DNA of 13,879 bases from CAZHRJ01 sp964534765 (GCA_964534765.1 CAZHRJ010000086.1:1-13879); one strand, 5' to 3'; numbered from the stretch's first letter, positions 1 through 7,136 are shown. The notes: generated by a model not told the origin, from the sequence alone. Program-made: numbers and translations.

Positions 1-36
1 GTCTTAATCCCTCAGAGGGAGTGAATGGCGCGAAAC
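1..36 (-). CRISPR. First (leader-proximal) repeat of a second CRISPR array, cut by the window edge
   Basis: This 36-base unit matches the repeat of the array at 2820-3216 except at positions 1, 5, 15 and 31 of the unit. The central hairpin (TCCCT, 3-base loop, AGGGA) is kept, since the change at 15 falls in the loop. On the minus strand the repeat begins GTTTCGCG and ends GGGATTAAGAC. The flank on its right shares blocks with the flank of the other array at the same distances, so I read it as the leader side and the array as continuing leftward out of the window. Only one unit is visible, so whether this variant is the consensus of that array cannot be seen. Confidence 0.8.
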
Positions 37-198
37 CCCAACTTTCGGGGCAGGTGGCGTACAAGCACTTAGCAGGCTTGTTTCACGACTGACGCGAAAA
101 TGGTACGCAGTTTCGAGATTACGAGCCATGTTTGCTGTCATATATGTTTGTAATCTGTCTTGCCACAATAGATTCTGATTCTTCACGCTTCGATTATT
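37..198 (-). promoter_or_regulatory. CRISPR leader of the left array
   Basis: This non-coding stretch lies between the first repeat of the left array and a heptamer inverted repeat. Without any gap, three blocks match the flank of the other array at the same distance from the repeat: ACGACT-N-A-Y-GCGAAAAT (85-101), GCCATGTT (125-132) and ACG-M-TTCGATT (185-195). Such fixed spacing is expected of a leader, where Cas1 always integrates at the junction. A TA-rich element (CATATATG, 139-146) about 105 bases from the repeat could be a -10 box for minus-strand pre-crRNA transcription, with TTGTGG as a weak -35. The promoter is a guess; the shared blocks are directly visible. Confidence 0.65.
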
Positions 199-294
199 GG
201 GATTTTGGATTAAAACCCCCGGCCGATCCAAAGCCGACAATCCGCGGGTCGATTATTGACCAATCCAAAATCGCAAATCCAAAATCCAAAATCA
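199..294. repeat. Heptamer inverted repeat (AATCCAA / GGATTTT type)
   Basis: The left arm (199-211, GGGATTTTGGATT) is complementary to the right arm (262-294), which runs in 7-base steps: AATCCAA, AATCGCA, AATCCAA, AATCCAA. The middle is GC-rich with shorter complementary pieces. The same motif family recurs at 3803-3880. It lies between the end of the RT-cas1 gene and the leader of the left array, and would form a stem-loop in a transcript crossing it. It has no visible coding content. Confidence 0.75.
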
Positions 295-299
295 GAGTG

Positions 300-328
300 T
301 TTCGTTTGTATCAAACAAGATAACGAAA
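300..328 (-). terminator. Possible stem-loop just after RT-cas1
   Basis: TTTCGTT (300-306) pairs with AACGAAA (322-328), and alternatively GTTTG (304-308) with CAAAC (312-316). It begins 8 bases past the RT-cas1 stop codon, where a terminator would be expected. There is no clear U-run after the stem on the minus strand, so intrinsic termination is uncertain. Confidence 0.3.
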
Positions 329-335
329 AGAAAGG

Positions 336-2681
336 TCAGCCACGCCATAAAAATGCCTCGTAGCGCTCCGCCTGGCCGCGGAGGAATCGAATGTAATTTC
401 TGATCTGAAGATCCATGACGCGTTTGTAGGAAACTTGATATCCGGTCTGCGGGTGGATGACTTCCACCAGAAGCCGCCGCTCCAGCGCCTCGATGTAGCT
501 TCGGCGTAATTCCGATTTCATATAGGTCGCGCCGGTTTCGGCGTCCTGTTCAAAATCCTCCGGCACGACCTGCTTGCGTCGGATGGCCGTCATCACCAGC
601 GTATCGACAATCGGCGCGCGGAATTCCTCGATCAGGTCGGAAACCAGCGCCGGATGGCCTTCGCGCAGAGCGTGAAGATGGCCGAGATACGGGAAAAGGC
701 CGTGCACGCGAACCAGCGAATGGAGCAGATTGTAAATGACGGCGTATCCAAACGACAGGAGCGAATTGACCGGATCGAGCGGCGGCCGCCGAGTCCGTTT
801 TTCAAACGTAAATGGCGTGTCCTTGAGAAGTCTCCCAAACGCGGAAAAGTAAGCGGCGGCGGCCGCGCCCTCAATGCCTCTCAAGGATTCCAGATCGAAT
901 TCCGGCGCCTCCAGGCGCGTCATCAGACGTTTCAAGTCCTCGCACACGTCCTTCACGTCCCCTTTCCCGCGGCGAAGCATACGAAGGCTGTTGTGAATTT
1001 TGGCGCGCAGAACCGACCGAACCATCGACCGGGCGAATTCGGCGTCACCCAACCGGCTGAACTGGATCCTCGGCAGATCCACCGGTTCGTGGTCGGCGGA
1101 TTCGAGCCGTCCCATGTATTTACCGCCGCCGGAAAGAAAGATGACGGGAACGTTAGATTTCAGGCACAGCCGGAGGGCGGGCGTTGTGATGTAGGACTCG
1201 CCGAAGACAATCACCTGCGAAATTTTCTCCATCGGCACTTCGCCGATTACATGATCGTGCCCGACCCGGATCACCAGCCGGTTGGACGAACGGCCCACGT
1301 TGGTGGCGACCCCCTGGACGTACAGCGTGCGCATAAAGGCGAGATCGGAAGACGTGGTTTCGATCTGCTCCTCCTCCGGTCCAGCAGATTCCAGCGCCGC
1401 TTGTTGGGGCAAACACTCCTCCCCGCTCATCACCTGTTCGACGGAAGCGCGTGTCTCCTCGTCGGCCAGCACGTCCACCCCCTCCACAAATATCCTGCCG
1501 CCGCGGGCCGTCCCCCCCAAAAACTCGAATCCGTCCTCGAACGTGTAGATGCCGGACTTGTCGAGATTCAGGTTGAGCCCCTCGGCCGCGAGAAGTTCTT
1601 CGAGGAGGGCGATCTGCCCTGCAAGGCCCTGCGATTCCGGGCAGGCGATCAGGATATTGTCCGAATAGCGGATGTAGTGAGGATTGTCCCAGGTGATCCG
1701 CCAGTCGATGTGGTTCAAGAACAGATTTGAAAGGAAGGGCGCGATAATAGTGCCCTGGGGCACGCCGATCTGCGGCGCGTCGATGGGCCGGCCCTCTTCC
1801 TCAACCGGCACGCCAAGAAACGACAGGATCAGGGTTCGGAGAGACGCGTTCGGTATGAATTCAAGCATTTTGGCGGAGAGCCTGCCTCGATCGATGCGGT
1901 CGAAATAGGTTTCAATGTCCCCCAAAAAAACGTGGCGGCATCCGGCCTCATAAAAACGGGCGAGCCGAAGCAGGGCGTCCCGGACAGACCGGCCCGGCCG
2001 GTAGGCGAACGACGCGTCGGAGAATTTGCTGTCAAGCATCCGGGAAAGAACGATCAGAATGGCGCGCTGGGTGACGCGGTCGCGGATGGTGTTGATATTG
2101 ACGGCGCGGCGGCCGCCGTCGGGTTTCAGGAGGTAGATGCGTTTAAGCGGGTCGGGCCGGTAGATGTTGAATTTCAAATCGTCATGGATGGTATACAGAT
2201 GAAAATCAAGCGCCGATTCGAATTCGTCCAGAGTCTGGCCGTCGACGCCCGGCGCCGCCTGTTTATCGAGCAACCGGAAAGATTCATACAGCACGGACCG
2301 GTCATGGATGAGCGGCATCCAAGACGACGCGGCGCCGGCTGATTTCTCCCCGGCAGACTGTGCGGCAACGGCCAGGGGGTCAGCAAATCCGAAATCGCGC
2401 AGGTTCTTGAAATCCGGCGCCACGGATGGCGCCGTACCCGGAGCGCTCCACGATGGAGCGTTTGACGGAGGGTGCGGCGCCACGGATGGCGCCGTACCCG
2501 GAGCGCTCCACGATGGAGCGTTTGACGGAGGGTGCGGCGCCACAGGCCGAACGTTTGACGGCCCTGTCGGTCGCCCCTCTGCCATCTCCGGCGCCCGATC
2601 GCTCCGGCCATCCATGGCCGGCGACTGCGGAAGATTTTTTTCCGGCTGTGATGAGTCGATCGTCGATGTGGATGATTTCAT
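336..2681 (-). CDS. cas1: Reverse transcriptase-Cas1 fusion (CRISPR adaptation integrase)
   Basis: This 781-residue protein joins a group II intron-like reverse transcriptase to the Cas1 integrase; such fusions acquire spacers from RNA as well as DNA, mostly in type III systems. Residues 1-90 are Pro/Ser/Ala-rich and probably disordered, with a perfect 20-residue tandem repeat at 47-66 and 67-86, and no Cas6 domain. The RT spans about 125-395: motif A D255 in GDIETYF, motif B GVPQG at 306-310, motif C YSDN at 339-342 where YADD is usual, and the LDKS and FEFLGG motifs at 373-390. An acidic linker (about 400-448) leads to Cas1 (about 450-781), with candidate catalytic residues E604 (RGIEG), H670 (GHLH) and D682 (SDLIEEF) all present. 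The start codon has AAAGG-like pairing 6-10 bases upstream. It lies between two arrays. No Cas2 is seen in the window. Confidence 0.95.
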   Translation of the reverse strand: MKSSTSTIDSSQPEKNLPQSPAMDGRSDRAPEMAEGRPTGPSNVRPVAPHPPSNAPSWSAPGTAPSVAPHPPSNAPSWSAPGTAPSVAPDFKNLRDFGFADPLAVAAQSAGEKSAGAASSWMPLIHDRSVLYESFRLLDKQAAPGVDGQTLDEFESALDFHLYTIHDDLKFNIYRPDPLKRIYLLKPDGGRRAVNINTIRDRVTQRAILIVLSRMLDSKFSDASFAYRPGRSVRDALLRLARFYEAGCRHVFLGDIETYFDRIDRGRLSAKMLEFIPNASLRTLILSFLGVPVEEEGRPIDAPQIGVPQGTIIAPFLSNLFLNHIDWRITWDNPHYIRYSDNILIACPESQGLAGQIALLEELLAAEGLNLNLDKSGIYTFEDGFEFLGGTARGGRIFVEGVDVLADEETRASVEQVMSGEECLPQQAALESAGPEEEQIETTSSDLAFMRTLYVQGVATNVGRSSNRLVIRVGHDHVIGEVPMEKISQVIVFGESYITTPALRLCLKSNVPVIFLSGGGKYMGRLESADHEPVDLPRIQFSRLGDAEFARSMVRSVLRAKIHNSLRMLRRGKGDVKDVCEDLKRLMTRLEAPEFDLESLRGIEGAAAAAYFSAFGRLLKDTPFTFEKRTRRPPLDPVNSLLSFGYAVIYNLLHSLVRVHGLFPYLGHLHALREGHPALVSDLIEEFRAPIVDTLVMTAIRRKQVVPEDFEQDAETGATYMKSELRRSYIEALERRLLVEVIHPQTGYQVSYKRVMDLQIRNYIRFLRGQAERYEAFLWRG
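2416..2535. repeat. Exact 60-bp tandem duplication inside RT-cas1
   Basis: Bases 2416-2475 and 2476-2535 are identical, followed by 8 bases of a third unit (GGCGCCAC). Each unit encodes 20 residues in frame (VAPHPPSN...GTAPS) in the N-terminal extension. Each unit also contains two inverted repeats: GGCGCC at both ends of its first 18 bases, and GCTCCA/TGGAGC. Perfect identity points to a recent duplication. Confidence 0.95.
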
Positions 2682-2746
2682 ATTCGACCTTTTTTTCCAG
2701 TCCGATTTTTGGGGCGCGCTCCAATCTAATAGCCGCCGTCTCTCAA

Positions 2747-2752
2747 TTTATA
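2747..2752 (-). promoter_or_regulatory. Possible -10 box for RT-cas1
   Basis: On the minus strand the stretch reads TATAAA, about 65 bases before the RT-cas1 start codon, in an AT-rich gap (2682-2819) that otherwise holds only the distal end of the array. No convincing -35 box is visible. The gene could equally be read from the array promoter. Confidence 0.25.
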
Positions 2753-2819
2753 TTGTCTGATTTGTATTTCGCTTTGAAGCACCCAACGCCTCTAACCCAC
2801 AGGTTTATTTTATCATGGG

Positions 2820-3216
2820 GTCTCAATCCCTCAAAGGGAGTGAATGGCGTGAAACTCCAATTCCCGAGCTACTCGCTTGGGTATTGGACTCTCAATCCCT
2901 CAAAGGGAGTGAATGGCGTGAAACTATTTATCGGAACATCGGGAGTCGGGCAGTGTGCAGCTCTCAATCCCTCAAAGGGAGTGAATGGCGTGAAACCGCC
3001 AAAGGCGGGGAGGCCGCCCCACACAGGGGCGGTCTCTCAATCCCTCAAAGGGAGTGAATGGCGTGAAACCATCGACCGGGCCGATGGTCTGGCCCAGCTC
3101 ATGGAACTCTCAATCCCTCAAAGGGAGTGAATGGCGTGAAACCGACGGGCTTCTGTCGGAAAAACAATGGCGAGCTGGGGCTCTCAATCCCTCAAAGGGA
3201 GTGAATGGCGTGAAAC
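2820..3216 (-). CRISPR. CRISPR array: six 36-bp repeats, five spacers (33-38 bp)
   Basis: Repeats lie at 2820-2855, 2889-2924, 2961-2996, 3034-3069, 3107-3142 and 3181-3216. They are identical except the first base of the leftmost (G instead of C). On the minus strand the repeat begins GTTTCACG, contains the hairpin TCCCT-TTG-AGGGA and ends GGGATTGAGAG (GAGAC in the leftmost unit). A stem directly followed by ATTGA-A/G-A-C is the layout of many type III repeats, whose last 8 bases form the crRNA 5' handle. With the leader on the right, this supports minus-strand transcription toward RT-cas1, and the odd repeat becomes the distal one, as is common. Spacers are 33, 36, 37, 37 and 38 bases from left to right; the newest would be 3143-3180. 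Confidence 0.97.
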
Positions 3217-3388
3217 TGACCAGATTTGGGCAATTGAGCCTCTGGGCCTTAGGGGGCCTTTCCGACGACTCATGCGAAAATCAAGGACTTTTTCACGCGT
3301 ACACGCCATGTTGGTATTTTTTAGCCTCGTTATCTCCTAGATGTAATATTGGTTACGATCGCCGACGATTCGATTTTGTGTCTACTTT
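3217..3388 (-). promoter_or_regulatory. CRISPR leader of the six-repeat array
   Basis: This gap between the array and the aspartic protease gene carries the blocks seen beside the left array: ACGACT-N-A-Y-GCGAAAAT at 3265-3281, GCCATGTT at 3305-3312 and ACG-M-TTCGATT at 3365-3375. They start 49, 89 and 149 bases from the repeat, exactly as on the left. An AT-rich element at 3316-3323 sits where the left leader has CATATATG, so it may hold the pre-crRNA promoter. The sequence between blocks is poorly conserved, so the two leaders are old relatives. Confidence 0.7.
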
Positions 3389-3784
3389 TTACAAAACTGT
3401 CTGGATGTCTGGATCTTGCATATCGCGGCCCACATGAATGGTCGTATGGCCATTTTTGTTCTTGATTGTGATGTCCCACATTTGCATGAGGCCCGCGCCA
3501 ATCAGCATTTCAGAGCCGAGTTCCGGCGCCACGCGAACCTCGCCGCTGATCCAGTGACCTTCGACGCATATTTTTAAAGGGATAAAGCCTGTAGCGGCAA
3601 GCTTCCCGCCACGGCGCGCAGTGCCAAATATTTCTCTTTTTTTGAATTTCGATACCAACGCCCTCTCAGGCAGACAGTCCTCCCGAATGATCGTATAAAA
3701 CGAGCCTGTGTCCAGAACCGCATGCACCCCGGAGGTTTTCCCATCCGCCGTCTCTATTTCCACATCCCGCATTGGTTTACTCAT
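3389..3784 (-). CDS. Retropepsin-like (clan AA) aspartic protease
   Basis: This 131-residue protein has the single-domain pepsin-like pattern: D25-T-G-S after the strand GVHAVL, then MLIGAGLM at 93-100, matching the hydrophobic-hydrophobic-Gly strand of clan AA. Such proteins act as dimers, each giving one catalytic Asp; bacterial substrates are mostly unknown. No signal peptide or membrane segment is visible, so it should be cytoplasmic. I chose the ATG at 3784 because GAGG lies 5-8 bases upstream; an earlier in-frame ATG at 3877 would translate the heptamer inverted repeat. It follows a Phd/YefM antitoxin by 111 bases, where a toxin gene would usually be, and ends against the CRISPR leader. 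The family call is fairly sure; its role is not known. Confidence 0.75.
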   Translation of the reverse strand: MSKPMRDVEIETADGKTSGVHAVLDTGSFYTIIREDCLPERALVSKFKKREIFGTARRGGKLAATGFIPLKICVEGHWISGEVRVAPELGSEMLIGAGLMQMWDITIKNKNGHTTIHVGRDMQDPDIQTVL

Positions 3785-3802
3785 GTCACCCTCACTTTCT
3801 TG

Positions 3803-3880
3803 GGATTTTGGATTTTGGATTGAACCCAAGCCTGCGGAGACGGGGTTCCAATCCGAAATCCAAAATCGGCAATCCAAAAT
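3803..3880. repeat. Heptamer inverted repeat (GGATTTT / AATCCAA type)
   Basis: The left arm (3803-3827) reads GGATTTT, GGATTTT, GGATTGA and then ACCC. The right arm (3843-3880) reads GGGTTCC, then AATCCGA, AATCCAA, AATCGGC, AATCCAA. The arms are nearly perfectly complementary over about 24 bases. It fills the gap between the antitoxin and aspartic protease genes, and is related to the repeat at 199-294. Confidence 0.8.
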
Positions 3881-3895
3881 TCCATCTCCGAGTGG

Positions 3896-4177
3896 TCAAG
3901 CCGCTTTTTTTCGCCGTTTTTCCTTTCGTTCGTCCCGCCGAACAATTTCTTCGACCTCCTGCATCGAGTGGCGGTCGCCGCGCAGGCTCCGATCGTACAG
4001 TTCCATCAGTTTTTTGTTGTTTGCGACCAAAAATGTTTCAACATCGCCGTCATCTTCAAGCCGCAGGAGTCCCGCGCAGGGTTTGCCCCGGTTGGTGACG
4101 ACCACAACCTCACGGCTGAGGGACCGGATATATCGGCTCAGATTCTGCTTTACTTCCCGGATGCTTCGGATCGCCAT
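3896..4177 (-). CDS. Phd/YefM-family antitoxin (orphan)
   Basis: This 93-residue protein has the N-terminal DNA-binding pattern of Phd/YefM antitoxins: REVKQNLSRYIRSL (7-20), VVVVTNRGKP (24-33), then AGLLRL. The tail (about 55-93) is charged and helical, ending in a Lys/Arg-rich stretch (RKEKRRKK); in the family this part wraps the toxin. AAGGAG lies 8 bases before the ATG. The family binds its own promoter and neutralises a RelE, YoeB, Doc or PIN toxin. None of these follows: the next gene is an aspartic protease and the previous is ComEC. It may therefore be an orphan regulator, or be paired with an unrecognised partner. Confidence 0.85.
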   Translation of the reverse strand: MAIRSIREVKQNLSRYIRSLSREVVVVTNRGKPCAGLLRLEDDGDVETFLVANNKKLMELYDRSLRGDRHSMQEVEEIVRRDERKEKRRKKAA

Positions 4178-4199
4178 AATGAATACTCCTTCCCGTGAA

Positions 4200-4205
4200 T
4201 GTACA
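4200..4205. promoter_or_regulatory. TGTACA, possible antitoxin operator
   Basis: A palindromic TGTACA with AT-rich flanks lies 22 bases before the antitoxin start codon, just ahead of its ribosome binding site. TGTACA is the core of the YefM-YoeB operator in Escherichia coli, so autoregulation here is plausible. A 6-base match is weak on its own; position and gene family give it weight. The rest of the gap to ComEC (4206-4319) shows only a small stem, GCGCTT/AAGCGC at 4217-4237. Confidence 0.4.
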
Positions 4206-4319
4206 ATTTGCTTCGGCGCTTTTCACCGACAAGCGCGATCACGCTGTTGATGAGGTTTCCCTCACGTTCGACTCCGTGTCAATCCCCCGGACCGCCCTCC
4301 ACGAGGTCGCCGATTCCTG

Positions 4320-7136
4320 CTAAAACTCATGCGCCCGACCCGCGTCGTTGTCCTCCGCGGAGGCGGCGATGAACGGCTTGACCGTCCACCCGCGGCCGTC
4401 GCTGAGAGCAAGCACGGCGCCGTTCTGATCCGTGCGATAGACGCGGATATCCGGCAGTCCTTCGGGAACCGCCGGCGTTTCCGGCGGCGCTCCCCGCCGG
4501 TGAAATCCGGGCCGAAACTGGATGACCATCTTGGACGGGGAGACTGCGTCGATGAAAGGTTCATCATAGAGCATGCCATGAGACGGGGCGAGAAGGACGT
4601 CGGCGTCCAGAAAGGATCGCGCCGACGAATCGGATACCAGATCGTCCATGGCCTCTTCATCGAGATCGCCGGTGAGAAGCGCCGACGTTCGACCGTAGAC
4701 GATTTTGACGATGAGCACGTCCGGCCGCGACTCACCGGATACGGGCAGGACCGATATCACCAGCCGGCCGCCCGGAGAATTCTCGTCGACCAGCGTCATT
4801 TCGCCGTCCTGATGAATCCGCGGAGCGCGGACCTCCTCCAACCGCTTGACGAGTCCCCTATACTGATCCACCGTGGCCGTTGTCTTTTTGTTCCGGGTTA
4901 TATATCCAAGCCCGGCATCCGTCCAATTGGTTTTGAACTCCTGTATGTCCGTTTGCCCGTCACAGACGCTTACCGGCAGAGGGTCGATGAACCGCCGGAC
5001 GGGAAATTGGCCGGCGATGAACTGCATTCCGCCGATGTGTTCGGGGGCAAACGTGGTGAGGACGAGGTCGTCCACTTCATAAACGCCGTATTCCGAGAAG
5101 GCTGGGCCGATGACCATCCGGCCGGGGTCAAAGTCGCGGAACGTCTCATAAGAACCGGCGTCGACCAGAATATTTTTCCCGCCCGGCGTCTGAATGAGCG
5201 TGGAGGAGCCATTGCCCACTTCGAAAAAGGTAACTTGCAGGGGGCGCGCCGATTTGTCGGCAAAGGCTGTGAAGTAAACAGCCGGGCCGGCGATCAAAAC
5301 CACAAGCCCCGCCGCGGCGGCATTGAACTTGCGGCGAATGTCCGGGAACTGATGCCGGTACAAATACCACGCATGGACGGTCCGGAATTTTGCGGCAATC
5401 CACTCCCGGTAAATGAACGCGAACAGCGCGCCGTAGTAGCCGGCCGAAAATCCGGCGCTGGGCGTCGGACAGAATGGATAGGGGAAGGCCTCCGCGAAAA
5501 AGTGCGCGGTTCCGAGAAAAAGTTTGCACATGAGATAGTTTCCGCCATTCACCAAAACCGCAAGGGGCATGCCGGCGTAGGGAATCATCGCCAAGAGATC
5601 AGCGATCAGCCCCAACTGGACAACCACGCCGCAGAGCGGGATGCAGATCAAGTTGGCGTAGTAGCCGGAAAGGGAAAGATGGTTGAAATAGAGGGCGAAA
5701 AGAGGGGAATTGCCGAGGTTGATGGCGATCTGCGCGGCGAGGAAGGCGCCCAGCCACGGGTGCAGAGAATCGAACCGCCAGCCGACGGCCATGGGAAATT
5801 TTCGCTCCAGAAAAATCGCCGCGATGAAAAGCCCGGCGAGGGCCGTCAGAACGGCAGGCCCGCCCACGGGGTCCAGAACCAGGTCCCAATTGAAGACGGC
5901 CACCGCCGTCAACGAGCCGATAATCAGGATGGCCGCCAACAGTCGAAATCCGTAGAGATGCCGGTTGAATAGATTCTGCACCGGCACCGTCAACAGGCCC
6001 AGCGACAGGACCGCGCCAAAAGACAAAAGGAAGCTTGCGTCGACGAGCAGGAGAGGGTTGGCCCAGCCGAGGATGGCGAATCCGGCGATGGGGATCGTCA
6101 GGAGCGTCGAGCCGATGATGTCCATGTCTCTCATGTATGTCCTGATGCACATGAACAGGCTGAACATGATGGATGCCCGGATTGTGGCCGGGGAGGCGCC
6201 GGTAATGATGGTAAAAATGAGAAGCCCGACCATGAGAAACGGCGGCCGGAATTTTTCGGCGATCTTCAAAAGATGCGCCAGCATGACGAGGAGGGCCGCG
6301 ACAAATCCGACATGGAGACCCGACACCGCCAGAACGTGCGCGACACCCGTTGCCTGAAACTCGTAGCGGATCTGCGGCGTGACGCCGCCTTTCAAGCCCA
6401 ACGTGACGCCGCCGAGGAAGGAAGACTCCGGGTAGGGCATTGTTAGTTTGGTCGTCCGGATGAATTTGTATTTCATGTCGAGCGCGAATCGGGTGATCGG
6501 ATGGGTCGACGTTTTTTCGATTTTTTCGATATCGTAGTCTTCCCGAATCTGCATGGTGGCGTAGATGCCGTGATTGATGAGCCATGTCCGATAATCAAAC
6601 CCGCCTGGATTGTTCCTCCCCCGAGGCGACTCCAGCACGGCGGTGACCTTCACGCGGTCGCCGTGCTCATATTCACCGTAGGATTTGAGGGTCTTGGGAT
6701 ACATCCGCAGGAGGATGTTTCCGCCTCCGGATTCATACTCCTCCCCGCTGATGACGATTTTTTCGGGCTTGAGCGTGCAGTTGATGTATCGCTCGCGCAC
6801 ATCCGGGTCGCCGTCGATCACGCCGGTGACTGTCACCGGCTCCAGAGTCCCCGCTTTGACAAAATGGCTCAGATGATTGGGGTCAGTCGTGTCAACCGCC
6901 CTCGAATACTTTATGATGCCCAGCGCGATGGCCGGCAATACAATGGCCAGCGCCGCCCAGCCGGTATTTTTTTTGAAATACGCCGCAGCCGCGGCGATGA
7001 CCAGCAATGAATAAAGCGCCGACGTGGCGGCCGGCAAATCATCCGGCGGGATGGTGTAGAAAAACATTCCGATGGCGACGCCGAGAACGAAGGTGTAACA
7101 GAACAGGATGATAAGTCGGACGGGCGTCCAGGTCAT
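4320..7136 (-). CDS. comEC: ComEC/Rec2-type DNA channel with degenerate metallo-beta-lactamase domain
   Basis: This 938-residue inner-membrane protein carries transforming DNA into the cytoplasm in naturally competent bacteria. Membrane helices near 5-75 are followed by an OB-type region (about 98-200), the multi-helix competence domain (about 235-585) with GVAHVLAVSGLHVG (264-277), and a C-terminal metallo-beta-lactamase-like domain (about 632-920). The latter keeps LLTGD (820-824) but its metal site is altered: the usual THxHxDH segment reads TTFAPEH (694-700), the VGQGD strand reads VGNGS (640-644) and the HHGS motif is SHGM (852-855). At least two metal-binding His appear lost, so this domain is probably not a normal nuclease. 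The start overlaps the stop of the small membrane protein by 4 bases (ATGA), so the genes are translationally coupled. Confidence 0.92.
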   Translation of the reverse strand: MTWTPVRLIILFCYTFVLGVAIGMFFYTIPPDDLPAATSALYSLLVIAAAAAYFKKNTGWAALAIVLPAIALGIIKYSRAVDTTDPNHLSHFVKAGTLEPVTVTGVIDGDPDVRERYINCTLKPEKIVISGEEYESGGGNILLRMYPKTLKSYGEYEHGDRVKVTAVLESPRGRNNPGGFDYRTWLINHGIYATMQIREDYDIEKIEKTSTHPITRFALDMKYKFIRTTKLTMPYPESSFLGGVTLGLKGGVTPQIRYEFQATGVAHVLAVSGLHVGFVAALLVMLAHLLKIAEKFRPPFLMVGLLIFTIITGASPATIRASIMFSLFMCIRTYMRDMDIIGSTLLTIPIAGFAILGWANPLLLVDASFLLSFGAVLSLGLLTVPVQNLFNRHLYGFRLLAAILIIGSLTAVAVFNWDLVLDPVGGPAVLTALAGLFIAAIFLERKFPMAVGWRFDSLHPWLGAFLAAQIAINLGNSPLFALYFNHLSLSGYYANLICIPLCGVVVQLGLIADLLAMIPYAGMPLAVLVNGGNYLMCKLFLGTAHFFAEAFPYPFCPTPSAGFSAGYYGALFAFIYREWIAAKFRTVHAWYLYRHQFPDIRRKFNAAAAGLVVLIAGPAVYFTAFADKSARPLQVTFFEVGNGSSTLIQTPGGKNILVDAGSYETFRDFDPGRMVIGPAFSEYGVYEVDDLVLTTFAPEHIGGMQFIAGQFPVRRFIDPLPVSVCDGQTDIQEFKTNWTDAGLGYITRNKKTTATVDQYRGLVKRLEEVRAPRIHQDGEMTLVDENSPGGRLVISVLPVSGESRPDVLIVKIVYGRTSALLTGDLDEEAMDDLVSDSSARSFLDADVLLAPSHGMLYDEPFIDAVSPSKMVIQFRPGFHRRGAPPETPAVPEGLPDIRVYRTDQNGAVLALSDGRGWTVKPFIAASAEDNDAGRAHEF

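Noticed and set aside
1022..1035. ACCATCGACCGGGC in RT-cas1 matches the start of spacer 3070-3106
   Set aside because: Only 12 bases of the match belong to the spacer, which is plausible by chance in a GC-rich window, and the rest of the spacer does not match.
654..1730. A 358-codon plus-strand open frame opposite RT-cas1
   Set aside because: The minus strand encodes all RT and Cas1 motifs here, so this frame is a shadow.
336..2681. The RT as part of a diversity-generating retroelement, given the Avd-like four-helix-bundle gene
   Set aside because: The RT is fused to Cas1, the bundle gene is 10 kb away, and no template or variable repeat pair was seen.
2738..2747. GTCTCTCAAT before the array, resembling the start of a repeat
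   Set aside because: The match stops after about 10 bases and the hairpin and the GTGAAAC end are missing, so it is more likely chance than a decayed repeat.
2820..3216. Array transcription on the plus strand, because the repeat ends in GTGAAAC there
   Set aside because: The conserved flanks lie on the right of both arrays, the variant repeat is at the left end, and the minus-strand repeat shows the stem followed by ATTGAGA typical of type III.
3785..3877. A longer start for the aspartic protease (ATG at 3877)
   Set aside because: The extra 31 residues would translate the heptamer inverted repeat (QNPKS and similar), and the ATG at 3784 has its own GAGG ribosome binding site.
4262..4735. 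A 157-codon minus-strand frame near the end of comEC
   Set aside because: It overlaps comEC out of frame, is rich in Arg, Ser and Pro, and has no family pattern.
4329..5972. A 547-codon open frame on the plus strand
   Set aside because: It lies wholly opposite comEC, whose protein has clear domains. The plus-strand product is rich in Arg and shows no family pattern; such frames are common opposite GC-rich genes.
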